From Jacaranda mimosifolia (Eukaryota; Streptophyta; Magnoliopsida; Lamiales; Bignoniaceae), in assembly GCA_018894105.1 (NCBI GenBank), contig CM032117.1, positions 28,252,501-28,316,500 of the forward strand: a stretch of 64,000 nt of DNA, read 5' to 3'. Each line of letters starts with the position of its first letter. Position 1 is the stretch's first letter. The position numbers and the translations under genes were made by a program. Under the pieces are notes generated by a model that did no database searches, was not told the origin of the DNA, and saw nothing but the letters and a program-made list of their open reading frames with translations. This document shows positions 1-12,419 of the stretch, piece by piece.

Positions 1-239
1 AATACCTTACAAGATACAATCACCCAGACATGACGCAGTTGCTAGCAAAATGCCACCATCTAATCCCACTAGTAAGCATGCCAAGCAGGTTGCACGAGAA
101 ATTCCATGACCCCCATTTACAAGGAATCACATTTCTTCCGGTGGTCAAAAAGCACCAAATCTCCACCTTTCTTGCCCACCATGTGTTGTTCAAAAAGTGT
201 GACGGACCGCACGAGGGCTTATAGAAACGGTCTCGATTC
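1..239. other. Unassigned, less AT-rich segment
   Basis: This stretch has a more balanced base composition than the following 800 bases. It is open on both strands (about 64 codons on plus, 79 on minus), but neither translation resembles a family I recognise, and open frames of this size occur by chance. It could be the end of a neighbouring gene or element outside the window. Confidence 0.2.
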
Positions 240-1060
240 TTACATCTTTTCCTTTTCAATTTTCATTGATAATTAAAAAATATAGATTTTGTCTAAACTT
301 GCAGTTAATAATATTGCAATATTAATTTACTTGAGAAGTTTATTTAGGAAAATCCAAAAGAAAAAGAATAGATTGATCAGATTTTTTTTTTAATAAAAAA
401 AGTGCAATTGTAAATTACTTAAAGTTAATAATATATATTGTTAATTTAGCTGAGGATCTCATTTTGAGATATTCAAAAGAAAAATGATTTTGTGTATAGC
501 ATGAAATAAATAGGTCATATCATTAATTTAGCTGACAATATTTTTTTGGGACATGGAAAAATAAAAATGAAAATAAAAAATTATAAAGTTTGTGTACGTG
601 GAGAGTTAATAATGTTGCAATTAATTTAATTGCGAATCTTACTTTAAAATATTTTAAAAAGAAAATGAGTATAATATGTGTTGAGAAACATAAATTTTAC
701 ATATAATTTAAAATTAATAGTGCATGTCGTTGATATAATTGAAAAATTATACATATCATGTATAGTTATACATTAATAATGGTATGCCGTTGAAAATTTT
801 ATTTTAAAACATTTAAGACTATCTTATTTTGGGATAACGGAAAAATAAAAATAGAAATAACATGAGTTGAAAAATTATACATGTTATTTATAGTTGAACG
901 TTAATAATGGTATGTCGTTAATTTAATTGAAAATCTTATTTTGAAGGTTTCAAATAGGAAAACAAAAGTACTATGATTTGGAAAAAAGTATAAATTAAAT
1001 ATTTGAATTTATTTTATACATATTTAAAAAGGACAAAAGAAAAATAATTTATTTAAGAAA
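240..1060. repeat. Diverged tandem-like AT-rich repeat upstream of the OTU gene
   Basis: The phrase GTTAATAATRTTGCAATTAAT, or a decayed version of it, recurs near 302, 424, 605, 770 and 898. It is usually followed by a TTGAAAATCTTATTTTGA-like block and an A-rich run such as AAAAGAAAATGA. Spacing varies between roughly 100 and 180 bases, so this is an old, eroded array rather than a clean minisatellite. It ends just before the putative TATA box of the OTU gene. Confidence 0.45.
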
Positions 1061-1065
1061 AAGTT

Positions 1066-1073
1066 TATATAAA
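1066..1073 (+). promoter_or_regulatory. Putative TATA box of the OTU gene
   Basis: TATATAAA lies 104 bases upstream of the chosen ATG at 1177, a normal distance for a plant TATA box plus a short 5' UTR. The background is AT-rich, so chance matches are expected. Position relative to a solid gene is the main support. Confidence 0.4.
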
Positions 1074-1176
1074 GCTGTGAAAAGAAGAAGATTTTGAATT
1101 GGCTTATTATGTGAAAACACACACACACATTCCTCAGTCACTTTTTATTGCTAACAGAAAGAGATTTATTCTGGTG

Positions 1177-2994
1177 ATGCTCGGAGCACTCTGCGCACGT
1201 CCATGTCCTTGGTTGCTGACGTCACTCTCTCTGTCCTACGTCAACGGCTCAGCGGCGGCTCCTTTCAATCGGCTCGTTAAGAGTCCACTCCAACCAGTTC
1301 TTGCGAGCGGAGATCCGAAGGCGAAATGCAGCAGCGTGGCTTCGATATGGCACACGATTCTGCCTTCCCATTGGCGACATCGGCGTCGGATTGCGGTGTT
1401 GAGCAGCCATGAGAACGAGGCGATGAAGAGAGGTGAGGGCTCATGGAACGTAGCGTGGGATGCGAGGCCGGCGCGGTGGCTCCACCACCCGGACTCGGCT
1501 TGGCTCCTTTTCGGCGTCTGTGCTAGCCTGGCCGCTGCGCCGTTGATCGATTCTAATCCAGAATCGAATCCGGAGGAACAAGTGGCTGCCGATGAATGTC
1601 AAAGTGATGCATCTTGTAAATATAGGGTGACAGGTGAAAGAATAGAACAAAAATTTATTTGATTTGATTCGATTTGATTTGATTGTTTAATCCCATTTTT
1701 TATTAGGGAAGAATTAAGAGATTAATTTAATATATGATTTGATATTGTGGATTTGTTAATTAAACAGGGGTTGTAGCAGATGGGAGGTGTTTGTTCAGAG
1801 CAATAGCACACATGGCATGCTTGAGAAATGGGGGGGAAGCTCCTGATGAGAATCGTCAGAAAGAGCTTGCTGATGAATTAAGAGCTCAAGTATTTGTGTT
1901 TTCTTTTCTTTTTAAATAATTTTTGGTTTTTTTTTTTTTTTTTTAATTTTATTTATAAATTGGCTGTGATTGATTGAGAAAATGATAATGTACAGGTTGT
2001 TGAAGAGCTTTTAAGGAGGCGAAAAGAAGTAGAATGGTGATTAAGTGATTTAAGTGTGTTATTGTTTTCTTAAAAAAATTGAGTTGATTTAAGGTTATTG
2101 ATTGGCATTGTTTGTGTTATTTAGGTTCATTGAGGAAGAGTTTGATGTGTATGTGAAAAGGATTCAACAGCCTCATGTGTGGGGTGGAGAACCTGAGTTG
2201 CTGATGTCTTCACATGTGCTTAGGTAAGTTTTTTACTGCTTTTTGTTTTGTTTGCTATTTTTCTTCATACTTTTGGATCTTAGTTAAAAGTAAATCTTTC
2301 GGTTGCTGCCCTCTCACAAATGTTGTTTATCGAGAAAATACTAGAGTTCCGATGCACTCTTGATGCATAATTTCAGTGACATTTAGTATAAACAAACATG
2401 ATACAATACTCGAGGTATGGTTTAGTGTTGATACATAATTTAACAAACATTTTACATGAACAAAGATAAAGAAAATATGTAGTTGATTTGTAATGCAGTG
2501 TTGATGCATAATAAACATTTTGCATATGCAAAAGTGATGTTGATGGAAATTGAAAAGTAAAGTCATTTACATGGAAATACTAGGATTGTTGTGGCATCCT
2601 TAGTTTACGAATCTTTTGCTTTCGGTATTTCTCTTGCTTTAGCTGTGTTGTGATGTATTTATGAAATCATCTTGTGATGGTTCTTTTCAATGATTTTTAT
2701 CAAAATATTATTACTGCATTATCAAACACAATTAATGTTTCATATTGAAATTTCTCTATTATCGTAATAACATACTGGTTCAATTAATTCTATTGCAGGA
2801 TGCCGATTTTTGTCTTCATGAAAGAGAAAAATTCAGACAATCTAACAAAAATAGCTGGTTATGGTGAGGAGTATGTGAAGGATAAAGAAAACTCCATTAA
2901 TGTGTTGTTCCATGGATATGGTCATTATGACATTTTAGAAGCCATATCAGATTCAAGTCTTGAACCCAAAAATAGACCTGTAGCACTACTATGA
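1177..2994 (+). CDS. OTU-domain cysteine deubiquitinase, five exons, 304 aa
   Basis: Exons are 1177-1633, 1768-1889, 1996-2036, 2125-2223 and 2799-2994. All introns are GT-AG, phases agree, and the joined frame is open to TGA at 2992-2994. The OTU catalytic loop reads DGRCLFRA, with nucleophile Cys160 three residues after Asp157. The partner histidine is His282 in GYGHYDILE near the C terminus, so both signature ends of an OTU protease are present. OTU proteases cleave ubiquitin from proteins. The sequence most resembles the plant group containing Arabidopsis OTU3/OTU4; OTU3-like is my best guess from memory. The first 150 residues are poor in recognisable domains, rich in Arg, Ser and Ala early on, with a hydrophobic stretch at about 107-124, which could be a targeting or membrane region (inference). 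The frame stays open upstream of 1177, but that is the first ATG in it. No truncation or frameshift seen. Confidence 0.93.
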
Positions 2995-4640
2995 TAAGTT
3001 GTGAAGGTCAAAAACTTTATACAAACTCTTCGTAAGTTAAAAACATTTTTTGTAATACCTTGCATTAGGTGTCACAATTTGTCTAAGATTATCTTCAACG
3101 AAGTATGGGGCTTGTTAATTCTACAGATTCTATGATATTTCTTTGAAGTCTCTTTAGCGTAGAAAATGGTTATTAATTTTTATATAGGTTAGGTTGTTGT
3201 GCTAAATTTATTTATTGTTCATATATTTTATTTAATAGAATGAAGATTTATTTTAAACAAGATCATATAGTGAAGGACTAATGTAAAATATTAATTTATA
3301 GATGAATTTTATTGTTTTAATATTTACGCATATTTATTATATGTAAAATTGTTTCAGATTAACAAACTGTATTTGGATGATTTTATCCATGGATGTATAT
3401 AATGATATTTGTTTAGAAACTAAGATATTTTATCTATAATAATATAAGAGAGTAAAAACAAGTATAATATAAACCTATACTGAGTTTTCCTCATATACTA
3501 TTTATTATTGTGTCAACCTTTTTTATTGATGCTGGGGATCAATTTAATATACAAGTTAGATTAGGTGTTATAATAGTCTAAATTTCTTTTACATGTTTTG
3601 ATTAAATAACATGCTCTATTAAAAAATTTCCTAAAATATTTTAGAACAATTGGATATTTTGCATAGATAACATAGAATTTGTAATAGTCCAAATTTTGTT
3701 GGATATTTTGATTGAATAAAAATACTTAATTCTAAAATATTTTAAATCATTTTAGAATGTAAAATGCGTTGGGTAGACAATATAATGCATTATGCCTAAC
3801 AACACATGAGGCCACCAAAAATCTATAGCCTTCCTCCACTTTGTTATGAACTTTTAGGAAGATTTGGAGATTTATACTATTTTGGGTTATTTTCTAGTTT
3901 ACAATAATAAGTTATTGTGGAGATTTATACTATTTTGAGTTATGTTCTAATTTACAATAAGAATTTATTCATTCATTAACCTTTTCATGGTTATTTTTTT
4001 TGCTTATGAGATATTTTGCTAATTCAAATAGTTAAAGTTGCATTTAGCCAGAAAAGGGGGGAAAACACCAAGAAACAAAAAGAATAAGTTTAGCATATTA
4101 CATTACAAGATGGAAAGGCACTAAAGAATTGTGTGGAAGCATTACATAGTTTGACATTATGTACAGCATTTTGAAAAATTGAAACTTTTAGGTGGATTTT
4201 CAATTCGGGTTCTAAACAAACATATTACTATTGTTCTTTCTTCTCTTGAAGATTACTCAATGTTTCGCCTAAAAAGGAATGGTCCATTGATGGATATCCC
4301 CTGAGACTTTGAAATGGTCTCTTGATTTTAATCCCCTCTATGAACCATATGTTGCTCTGTTTAGGTTAGATTGGTCGGTCTCCCTTACATCTTTTTTATA
4401 AAAAATCTTTGACCCTAATCGGTGAATTGATTTGGAAACCTCTTAAAATGGATGAAGCCACACTCAAGAGAGCCAGAAGAAGCAGACACACCCAGCAAGT
4501 TGAAGGCTAGTGATTCTTGACCTAGCATGTGATTGTCCCGTTGCTCTTCATGAGCCATAACAACAAGATTTCATAGAAAAGAAAGCATTCGCAGTAAGTG
4601 TAGCAGCTTTACTCTGATCCTCGATTAAGCAATCTCCTAA
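2995..4640. other. AT-rich intergenic DNA
   Basis: This follows the OTU stop codon and should contain its 3' UTR and poly-A signal, but I cannot pick one among many AT-rich candidates. No coding similarity, terminal repeats or target duplications were recognised. Confidence 0.5.
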
Positions 4641-4645
4641 ACCAC

Positions 4646-5960
4646 TTGAACCATTCTGTGTTGGTAGAGATATTGAAGAGAATAAGCATAGAAGAGTGGA
4701 CTGAAAGGCTACCTGTGGATTTTGAGCTAAGTTGGATGTCAATTATGCGCGAATCTGCAGTAAAGGTAGATCTTACCAAGTTGTTGATGGATCAATTTTC
4801 TATTAACCTGGTACCTCCAAGACTATTGTGAAAATTATCTTGAAAGGCTGCCGAGCTACTGCTCTTACTATAAACATGTTGGACATGATGTCCAGGCATG
4901 TTATATCAAGGGTAATGCTCCAAAACTGCCTCAAAGAAGGCCCATTGCAAAGCCTAAGAAAGTGGAGAAAAAAGATAAATGGAAGCTTGTTGAAAATCTA
5001 AATGATAAACAGGTCTTTGATGGTGATTCTGGGGGCTCGAGTGGTGATCTTGCTAGTGAAAAGCCTCCTATAGGTTCTAGAACTTGTATGGTAGAAGGTG
5101 AAAGGCACTAAAATGTTGCTCTACCTCCACCTATCTAGGTTCATAATCATTTGATATTTTGCAAGAACTTAGTGATGATGAGTGCAAGCCTCATGCTAAT
5201 GAAGAGGGAAATGGTAATGTTGATAAATGTATGGGAGATGGAAATTGCTGTGTTGTAGTTAATGAGGGTGTTTCTTTTAGTGTGCATAAGAATTCTATTG
5301 CTGAAAACGTGAACTTTGGAAAAATACATGCTGTCTCTGATGTTTTGGATGGTACTATTGCAGATAGTATTGAAGCCAGTTCTATGGTCTTAAATGCTGC
5401 TAAAATACTTAACCACCATATAGCTTTGAATGGTGATCCTATTGGGAATAATGCTTTGTTAAATTTTGCTGCCAACCCTTAGCAAAATATTGTTGAAAAT
5501 GTGCATGGATGTGCAAATGACATTAATGGTCTCAAAAGGCTTTTTAATGAGGACCTTGATGCTAATAACAAATCTGCTTCTCCAATGGCCCATCATCGTC
5601 CATCATCAAATAGCCTTGCATCTCCATCTCTTCTTCATCCACTCCCTAAACACTTTATCTTTGCTTTTCCTTTCTAGCCCTCTCCAAAAGTCAATCCTAC
5701 TCCTCACATTTCGCATTTAACCTCCCAAATCCCAAATGTCCCTCCAGACAAATGGGTTCTTAGCCTTAATGTTGTCACGGGTGTTGATGCCACCAAAGAA
5801 TTTATCATTTGAGGAAAATTTTCAAGACTCCCAGAATGCCCAAGACATTTGTAGAGCTAAATCTACTGACGAATAGGTGTATCAGGAATTAGAAACTCGC
5901 AGTAGAAGAAGACCGAGGAGATCAAGAAGCAAGGAAAAGTAGCCGTGGTGAATGGCTATA
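4646..5960 (+). pseudogene. Broken LINE-type ORF1 / zinc-knuckle protein remnant
   Basis: Plus-strand frames with several stops and shifts encode pieces of the ORF1 (gag-like) protein found in plant L1 LINEs, where a DUF4283-type RNA-binding region is followed by a zinc knuckle. At about 4690-4830 there is a piece resembling the region before the knuckle (VDLTKLLMDQFSINL). At about 4850-4905 comes LPSYCSYYKHVGHDVQACY, a CX2-3CX4HX4C-like knuckle in which one cysteine is now tyrosine. After it lie a Lys/Pro-rich stretch, a long acidic Asn/Ser-rich tail (open at 5159-5482), and a basic Arg/Ser-rich end near 5890-5940. No endonuclease or reverse transcriptase follows, unlike a full LINE. It could instead be a captured or domesticated DUF4283 gene that later decayed. 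Confidence 0.6.
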
Positions 5961-7322
5961 GTTTCTGTTGCCATTTTGTTTCTGGTTTTGGTTTTTAGAT
6001 TCAGTCTGCTGAATTTTCATTTGGGATTTGTTGCATATTCTGCTTAATTGTGAACTTCTAGCTTGAATCTACTTTTTGTGAAGCCTTGAGTTGTTATGGC
6101 TTCATTTAGTAAATTTGTACAAGTTGTTTTATACAATTGTCTTTATGTTGCAATGAGGTTATGTGATTTAACTCTAGGTTTTTGTTGTTGGAAACTTTGG
6201 GGAACATGTCACTTTCGAATTTTTTGGGTTTGTGCCTTCTGGATGCTGCTATGGATGCATAATCTCAAGAGGTATCTAGATTTTGTTTTTCTAGTTTGGT
6301 TGATGTATCATTGAACTCATGTTGCTGCCAGTTTTGGGAATTTTGCTAGTTGATTTTGGCGTCATGATGCACAATAAATGGCTCATTGGCTTTTTTAGTC
6401 TTTACTGCTTCTTGTTGGTTTCACTCAAATCAAGAAATTTTGTAGCTATGGTTTTCTACAGTGAAGCCCAGAGCAATATATTTTTGGATCACCTAAATTG
6501 TTCTGTGCTTAATGGAGTTTGGATGGCCTCAATTAAACTGGAAATTTGCTTGTTCAATGGAGTTTATGTCAAAATTTTGCTATGAGTTTTGACTCTACCC
6601 AGTTGTTGTTCTAATTTTATTGCTGCTGATGTTTGGATTTTGCATGGTTTCTGTGAGCTGGAAACTCAAATAATACATGCTCAAATTTTTTCGGTAGTCA
6701 AACTGAATTTCATTTTATGAGTCTACTTAAGTATTTGATTCGTACTGATGGAAATTATTGAAGAAAATAGCTATTGGAATGAACAAAGTCAAGTTAAGTC
6801 AAGTCCAAAGGGCACCCAGGTTCTTTTGACAAATTTATGTTGAAGTGAGGAACTGGTCTTGAGTTTGGAAGCAACTCTTATTTGGACAAGGATGCTGCAA
6901 AATAGTTTAAGTTTTGCTTTTGATGAAATGAGGACTTGAAATCATCTCTGAATTTGGAGGAAGTACCTTATTGTTTGATAAAATTTGCTTTGAGTGGAAT
7001 TGATCCCAGGTCTTCAGGAAAATGCAATTTGCCACATGTTGTTGGAATGCGAATTTGAAACTGAAGCTATTCACAGGCAGATCTCTGCTCCATGGCAGAA
7101 TCAAACCTAGGTGTGATGGCTGGAATTGTGTTGTTGTATGCAAATTAGGTTTTGCTTTTCTTTTTGTATTTTATTTTTAATTTTATTCTTTCGCTACTTT
7201 TTTCCATTCTTTTAGGGGAGATTAGTAAAAATGTAAGGAAACTAAGTACTTCCTTTTTTAATTTTTTCTTAAAACTCCTGACTTGTAATTCTAATATATT
7301 TGAATCTTTATTTAAAAAAAAA
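5940..7322 (+). mobile_element. 3' part of a probable non-autonomous LINE with A-rich end
   Basis: Directly after the ORF1-like remnant comes T- and G-rich non-coding sequence, ending at about 7309-7322 in a run of A. An ORF1-like gene, a non-coding tail and a terminal A run, without ORF2, fit an internally deleted LINE copied by a partner element. I could not find a convincing target duplication, so the left boundary is unknown. The second half is duplicated downstream (next entries). Confidence 0.4.
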
Positions 7323-7830
7323 AATATTACATAGTTAAACACCTAATGATATTTGTAAGATGTATTTTTTTCAATAGCTCCCGTTTTGGAACTACATTTG
7401 AAATATCAAAACATTTGGGATTATAAAAGTGAACAATTAAAAAATGAATGTTGTACATTTGCAACGGTAATATGAAGGAAGATAAAACTTTACAATGTTT
7501 AATCAATTTAAGTTCATCCTGGATGAAAATAGAGTTAAGGTCTTTTTCAGAAATTAGCTACATAAATTGATGGCTTTTGTTTCTGGAACACGCTTGTATA
7601 GAGTTTGACATTGATAAAATTGGTTATAAGGGTATTCTATATTAACCAAAAGTGGCTCAATAAGTTAACTTAATTAACTAAATACAAGGGTCGGAGAGCT
7701 CAACGACAAATTAATTCCACAAAGAAGGATAGAAAAACTATAATGGGCCTAAGCCCATCAAAATAAAAATGTATAAATAGTAAGTCCAAGTAAGAACTTG
7801 GGACAAGAAAACTCTGCGAAATTGGAAGAT
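6388..7830 (+). repeat. Direct segmental duplication, copy A
   Basis: This region is repeated about 1,665 bases downstream at 8055-9470. Shared landmarks in the same order: TTTGTAGCTATGGTTTTCTA (6438 and 8105), the block around 6780 and 8500, the A run (7310 and 8993), AATATCAAAACAT (7400 and 9077), and TAATGGGCCTAAGCCCA (7741 and 9406). The match continues well past the A run into flanking DNA, so the DNA was duplicated as a segment rather than copied twice by retrotransposition. Confidence 0.8.
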
Positions 7831-8054
7831 CTTTCGAGAAACAGAGATATCTCTATACACATTCTGAGGAAAATGAACTGATATACTGTTGTTCATCGGA
7901 GAGGACCTCACTCTTTTTTCATGTAGCATCATTTTGGCACTATCTATGGGAAGCTCAAGAAGGAAGAATAAATGTTGAGAATGTAGATGAGATCAAGAGC
8001 TAACAACCTCGACAACCAAGTGGGCCCAACATCTGAAAAAGGAACCTAGAATAG

Positions 8055-9470
8055 TTTTTTGAATCTTTATTGCTTCTTGTTGGTGACATTTAGATCAGGA
8101 AATTTTGTAGCTATGGTTTTCTACAGCAAAGCCCACAACAATTTGTTTATGAACCAGCTGAATTACTCTATGCTTAATGGAGTTTGGATGGTCTGAATTG
8201 AACTAGAAATTTGCTTGTTCGATGGAGTTCATGTCAAAATTTTGCTACAAATTTGACTCTACTGTTCTAATTTTGCTTTTGCTACAAGTTTTGACTCTAC
8301 TCAGTTGTCATTCTAATTTTGCTGCTATTGGTATTCGAATTTTGTGTTGTTTCTATTTAGATTTGTGTGGTTTTTGTGAGCTAGAAACTTACACAATAGA
8401 TGCTCAAATTTTGTTATTGGTCAACCAGAATTTCCTTTTTCGAGTTTGCCTAAGTTTTTGATTTTTGCTGATGGGAATTGTTGAAGAAAATAGCTATTGG
8501 AATGAACAAACTCAAGTCCAGTCCAGAGGGCACCTAGGTTTCTTGGCAAATCTATCTTAATTGGACAAGGATGCTGCAAAATGGTTTGAGTTTCCTTTTG
8601 ATAAAATGCGGACTCGAAACCATCTCTGAATTGGGAAGAAGTACTTTATTTTTTTGATAGAATTTGCTGTCGAGTGGAATTGGTCCTAGGCCTTTAGGAA
8701 AATGCAATTTTCCACCTTCGTTGAAATGGAATCCACAACTAAAGCTATTTCGGGGCAGATTTTTGCTCCATGGTGGAATCGAACTTAGGTATGAAGGCTG
8801 GAATTTTGTTGATGTATGCAAATTAGCTTTTGCTCTTCTTTTTGTATTTCGTTCTTTATTTTCTTTTTTCCTTTCTTTTAGGGGATATTAGTAAAAATAT
8901 AAAGGTAGTAAATACTTTCTTATTTAAATTTTTGCTCGAAACTCTTGACTTGTAACCTCCCACTCAATTCTAATATATCCTAAACATTTATTAAAAAAAA
9001 AAAAATTACGTCGTTCGACAACTAGTGATACTTTTAAGAAGTATTTTTTCAACAATTTCCATTTTGGAACTATATTTGAAATATCAAAACATGTGGGATC
9101 AGAATAGTGAACAATACAAAATTGAATGTTGTACATGTGCAATGGTAATTTGAATGAAGATAAAACTTGACAATGTTCAATTAATTTAAGCTCATGTTGC
9201 ACGAAAATAGAGTTATGATTTTTTTTTAAAGATCAGCTAAATAAATTAGTGGCTTCTATTTTTGGGACACACTGATAAAATTGATTATAAGGGCAACTTG
9301 ATAAATTAACTAAAAGTGGTCTAATAAATTAACTTAACTAACTAAGTACATAGGTCGGAGAGACTAAAGATAAATTAAGTCCACAAAGAAGAGTAGAAGA
9401 ACTTTAATGGGCCTAAGCCCAAAAATTTAGACAAGAGGAACTCTTACCGCAACTGCCTGAGATAGGAGCC
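8055..9470 (+). repeat. Direct segmental duplication, copy B
   Basis: Partner of the copy at 6388-7830, with many substitutions and small indels, so the duplication is old. It includes a matching A run near 8993-9004. Between the copies (7831-8054) is about 220 bases of single-copy DNA with no recognised feature. Confidence 0.8.
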
Positions 9471-10787
9471 TTGCATGGGTGCTCGAGAGAAGCGTCTAGC
9501 ATAGACGCCTGAGAGTGATGCCTTCCAGAGGCGCCCGAACACTTTGAAGGAGTGCTTTGGTGTTCACAACTCAAATTTCAACCCGCGATTATTGCACTTC
9601 ACGCAAGCGACCTCTACATATAGAACTCAAAAGTTGTAAAATACTCTTACTATGTCGCAAAGGCAATGAAATTCGCATAAAATAAGCTTAATATGAAGCT
9701 AAAATAACTAAGCACAATGATTATTAGTAATTTAATTGGCTAAGTATATAAGCAAGTATAAATAAGACAAAATTAAGAACTTCATTGAAACCAAAATAAG
9801 AGTAAATGCTCGTGATGGTAGACGAACGCCCGACCAACACTTAGCCTCCAAAAGAAATGGAAATACGAAAGAAAAGATATGTAAAAACATTGCTCAACTA
9901 GAAAATGCTAAGTAGTATCAAGTCCTAAACAAAACCTATAAACCCTACTCACTATTGCTACTCTAAGAAATATGTCTTAATTCTTGCGGAACCGCTTCAG
10001 CTAGTTCACCACCATGGTTTCTGTCGAGGCTTTGGAACCCTTCGCAGACTCTATACCAGAAAGATTAACTAGAATAATGGGATCTAGCATCAATAAGTCT
10101 TGAGTAGGGTTCGTTAAGAATACAACAACAACTCTAGATGGCCTGCTTATAGATCGTCATTGCCTCTGCCTTGACAGCCTCGAATAGCTCATTAGAACCC
10201 TTGCACTCTTTAACTACACCCTCGCGCTCGCATTAACAAGGGTTCTCCCAACAGAAGAATCCAAGAACTTTCTTCCAATCCTTACTTCCTTAGTATACCT
10301 TGTTTTTAAGTGCTCATGCTCTTTCATCAGTTTAGCTAGCCCCTCCTCCTTTTGACTCTGCTGCTAAGCTGGTTCAGCGGCCTCTTAAGATAAGTCATCA
10401 TTACCGCATTCCCTTTGCTCGATGAGACATTTGTTTTACCAAGTTCCATCTTGCACCCGAAAGTGTGAAAATGTATGAAAAATAAAAAACCTATACAACA
10501 TTGTGAAGAAAGGAAAAATAGACCAAAATAAATCAAGTGATGGTGAAAATACTTATTCCGGCGAAGTCTCCAACAACTATTTCAGTCACCTAAGAAACAG
10601 AGAATAATTCCAATTTCTCCTGATTGTATTCACTCACTACACTCCGTATGCAATCAATACTGAAAGTGGTCTCATTCACATCCTAATGAGAATCTACACT
10701 GCAACTCTGACTTAAGCTATGACAAAAAAGTCCCTTACCCTCGTTGGCATGAAAATGACAAGTAGTAGATCTATGCACCCATTGAGC
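9471..10787 (-). pseudogene. Decayed minus-strand gag-like sequence (uncertain)
   Basis: Minus-strand frames hold short open pieces, including a basic segment at 10336-10536 (…KRPLNQLSSRVKRRRG) and a piece near 10150-10230 reading SNELFEAVKAEAMTIYKQAI in a frame broken by stops. The latter has the heptad-like look of the coiled-coil tails found in plant gag-like transposon proteins. No catalytic domain is visible. The segment ends exactly where Copia element E1 begins, and its other half may be 27260-27645 on the far side of E1, where a minus-strand LTR leader ends. I cannot name the family with confidence. Confidence 0.3.
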
Positions 10788-11968
10788 TGTTAGAATGGTG
10801 CTCCGTAGTCAATTAGAATTGGCGTGCAATAACTACTCCAATTGTGAGATAATCTTGATTGAATGATATCTTATAAAATGACTGTCTTCATCTTATGTTT
10901 TTTATACTTCACTGCATTTGGTTGAAGTACTTAAATCATACTAGACTGTGGGACTTGGTCACACATATGATGGTGATCATGAAACAAGTCTTTAAGGTCA
11001 TGATTTTAAATATTCAAACCTATAGAATCTTAAGAGAAGGGACATCTAAGATTCGGATAGACTTGCACTAACGATTCATATTCCAACAGGTTGGATATTG
11101 CCCCGTTTTATGGGCAATCTATGTTAAACATGGATGCATGTTAGTGGGTGCTTGTTAGAGAACAAGTTCACTGAAGGCTCGCCCAGAGAATCCACTAGAT
11201 AGTCATAGTGGCATGTCGGCAATGGCAGGTTCTCAAGCTTATGATAGTGTATATAATTAGTCCTCTGACTTGAGGATTTATAGTAACCTTGTGTTTAGGT
11301 CCTTATGCTTCGACTTTGCCCTGATCACGTAGGGGGTCATCCGGGGTTTAGATTAGGCATGAGCTACTTAAACGTGAAGGTTTGTGAGATCTAAGAAGCG
11401 ATCCTTTTCTTCATTGTTGTGAAGAACGAGTACATTTCCTATGTATTCTATAATGATCAATTCCAATAAGGCAATATGACAATTTGGAAAAGATGTTTTC
11501 CAAAGTTGAGGTCATAAAGGGGAAGCAAACATTGGATGTAGAGACATAGTTATTGAGGCTATTAGGGAGCCGACAGATATCTTGCCCTAGACCTCTTTCG
11601 GGAGATATGAGAGACAATGACCGTATTTGCATGGTAGGAGTAAGCTACAATGGTTCATCAAGATATAATTCATTCATCCAATTAGTTGACTTTATGGGCT
11701 TGTTGCTAGACATAGACCATGGAGATTGGGTGATCTTCAATTAATGGAGATTAATTGAAAGATTTATTAGTTTAGATGAGTTTAAACTAATACGAATATT
11801 TTCTATTGAAAATAGCATAATGAATTGTGAGTTCATGTCCAATGAATGGATGAATCTAATGGGTCACACAAGAAAGCCTGAGAAAACTCTTATTTGGTGG
11901 GAGGAATTTTCTAAGGAGTTAGAAAATTACTTGCCAGGCATTTTTGCTTAAGGAGAGAAAGAAATTGA

Positions 11969-12419
11969 GGGCTTGTTCACTAGTATTTTGGCCATTTTCT
12001 AGAAATTTTTTTGGGAGAATGAGTTTTTGGGAGAAAACTTGGAAATAATGTCAATTGTTTGTTTATGTTTTGGAAAAATAGGAAAAATGGATTGAGAATG
12101 AGTTATTTGTTTGTTAATGTTTTGGTAGGGGGACAAATATTACTGTAGATGTCAAATCAGTTACTTTTTTGTTGGATTTGTAGGAAGAAATTATTTTTTT
12201 ATGTAATGTGTATATATATTACTTTGATTGTGTGTGTATATATATACTTGAGTGTTAGGTAGGGTTAGGGTAGTGTGTAGGGTCTTTTTGAAATTGAATT
12301 CTGAGGATTTTTTGGGTATAAATTTGTTTTGTTCTGGAAAAATGATTGGAGAATGTGTATATTTTTTGGGATTGTTTTGGGAGTTGGGAAATTTTTTCCC
12401 AAAATGCTAGTGAACATAG
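11969..12419. mobile_element. MITE of 451 bp inserted in the E1 5' LTR
   Basis: Sister LTRs read straight through this point, so the extra 451 bases plus one copy of ATTGA are an insertion. The ends are inverted relatives: left GGGCTTGTTCACTAGTATTTTGG, right end (reverse complement) CTATGTTCACTAGCATTTTGG. It has no coding capacity. The ends look hAT-like, but hAT elements usually leave 8-bp duplications and only 5 bp (ATTGA) are visible, so the superfamily is open. Confidence 0.75.

Noticed and set aside
1099..1176. An upstream in-frame start at 1099 for the OTU gene
   Set aside because: It begins with TTG, not ATG. The first ATG in frame is 1177, and the sequence before it lies where a 5' UTR is expected after the TATA box.
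1441..1650. Minus-strand 69-codon frame inside OTU exon 1
   Set aside because: It is antisense to a well-supported exon with no domain of its own.
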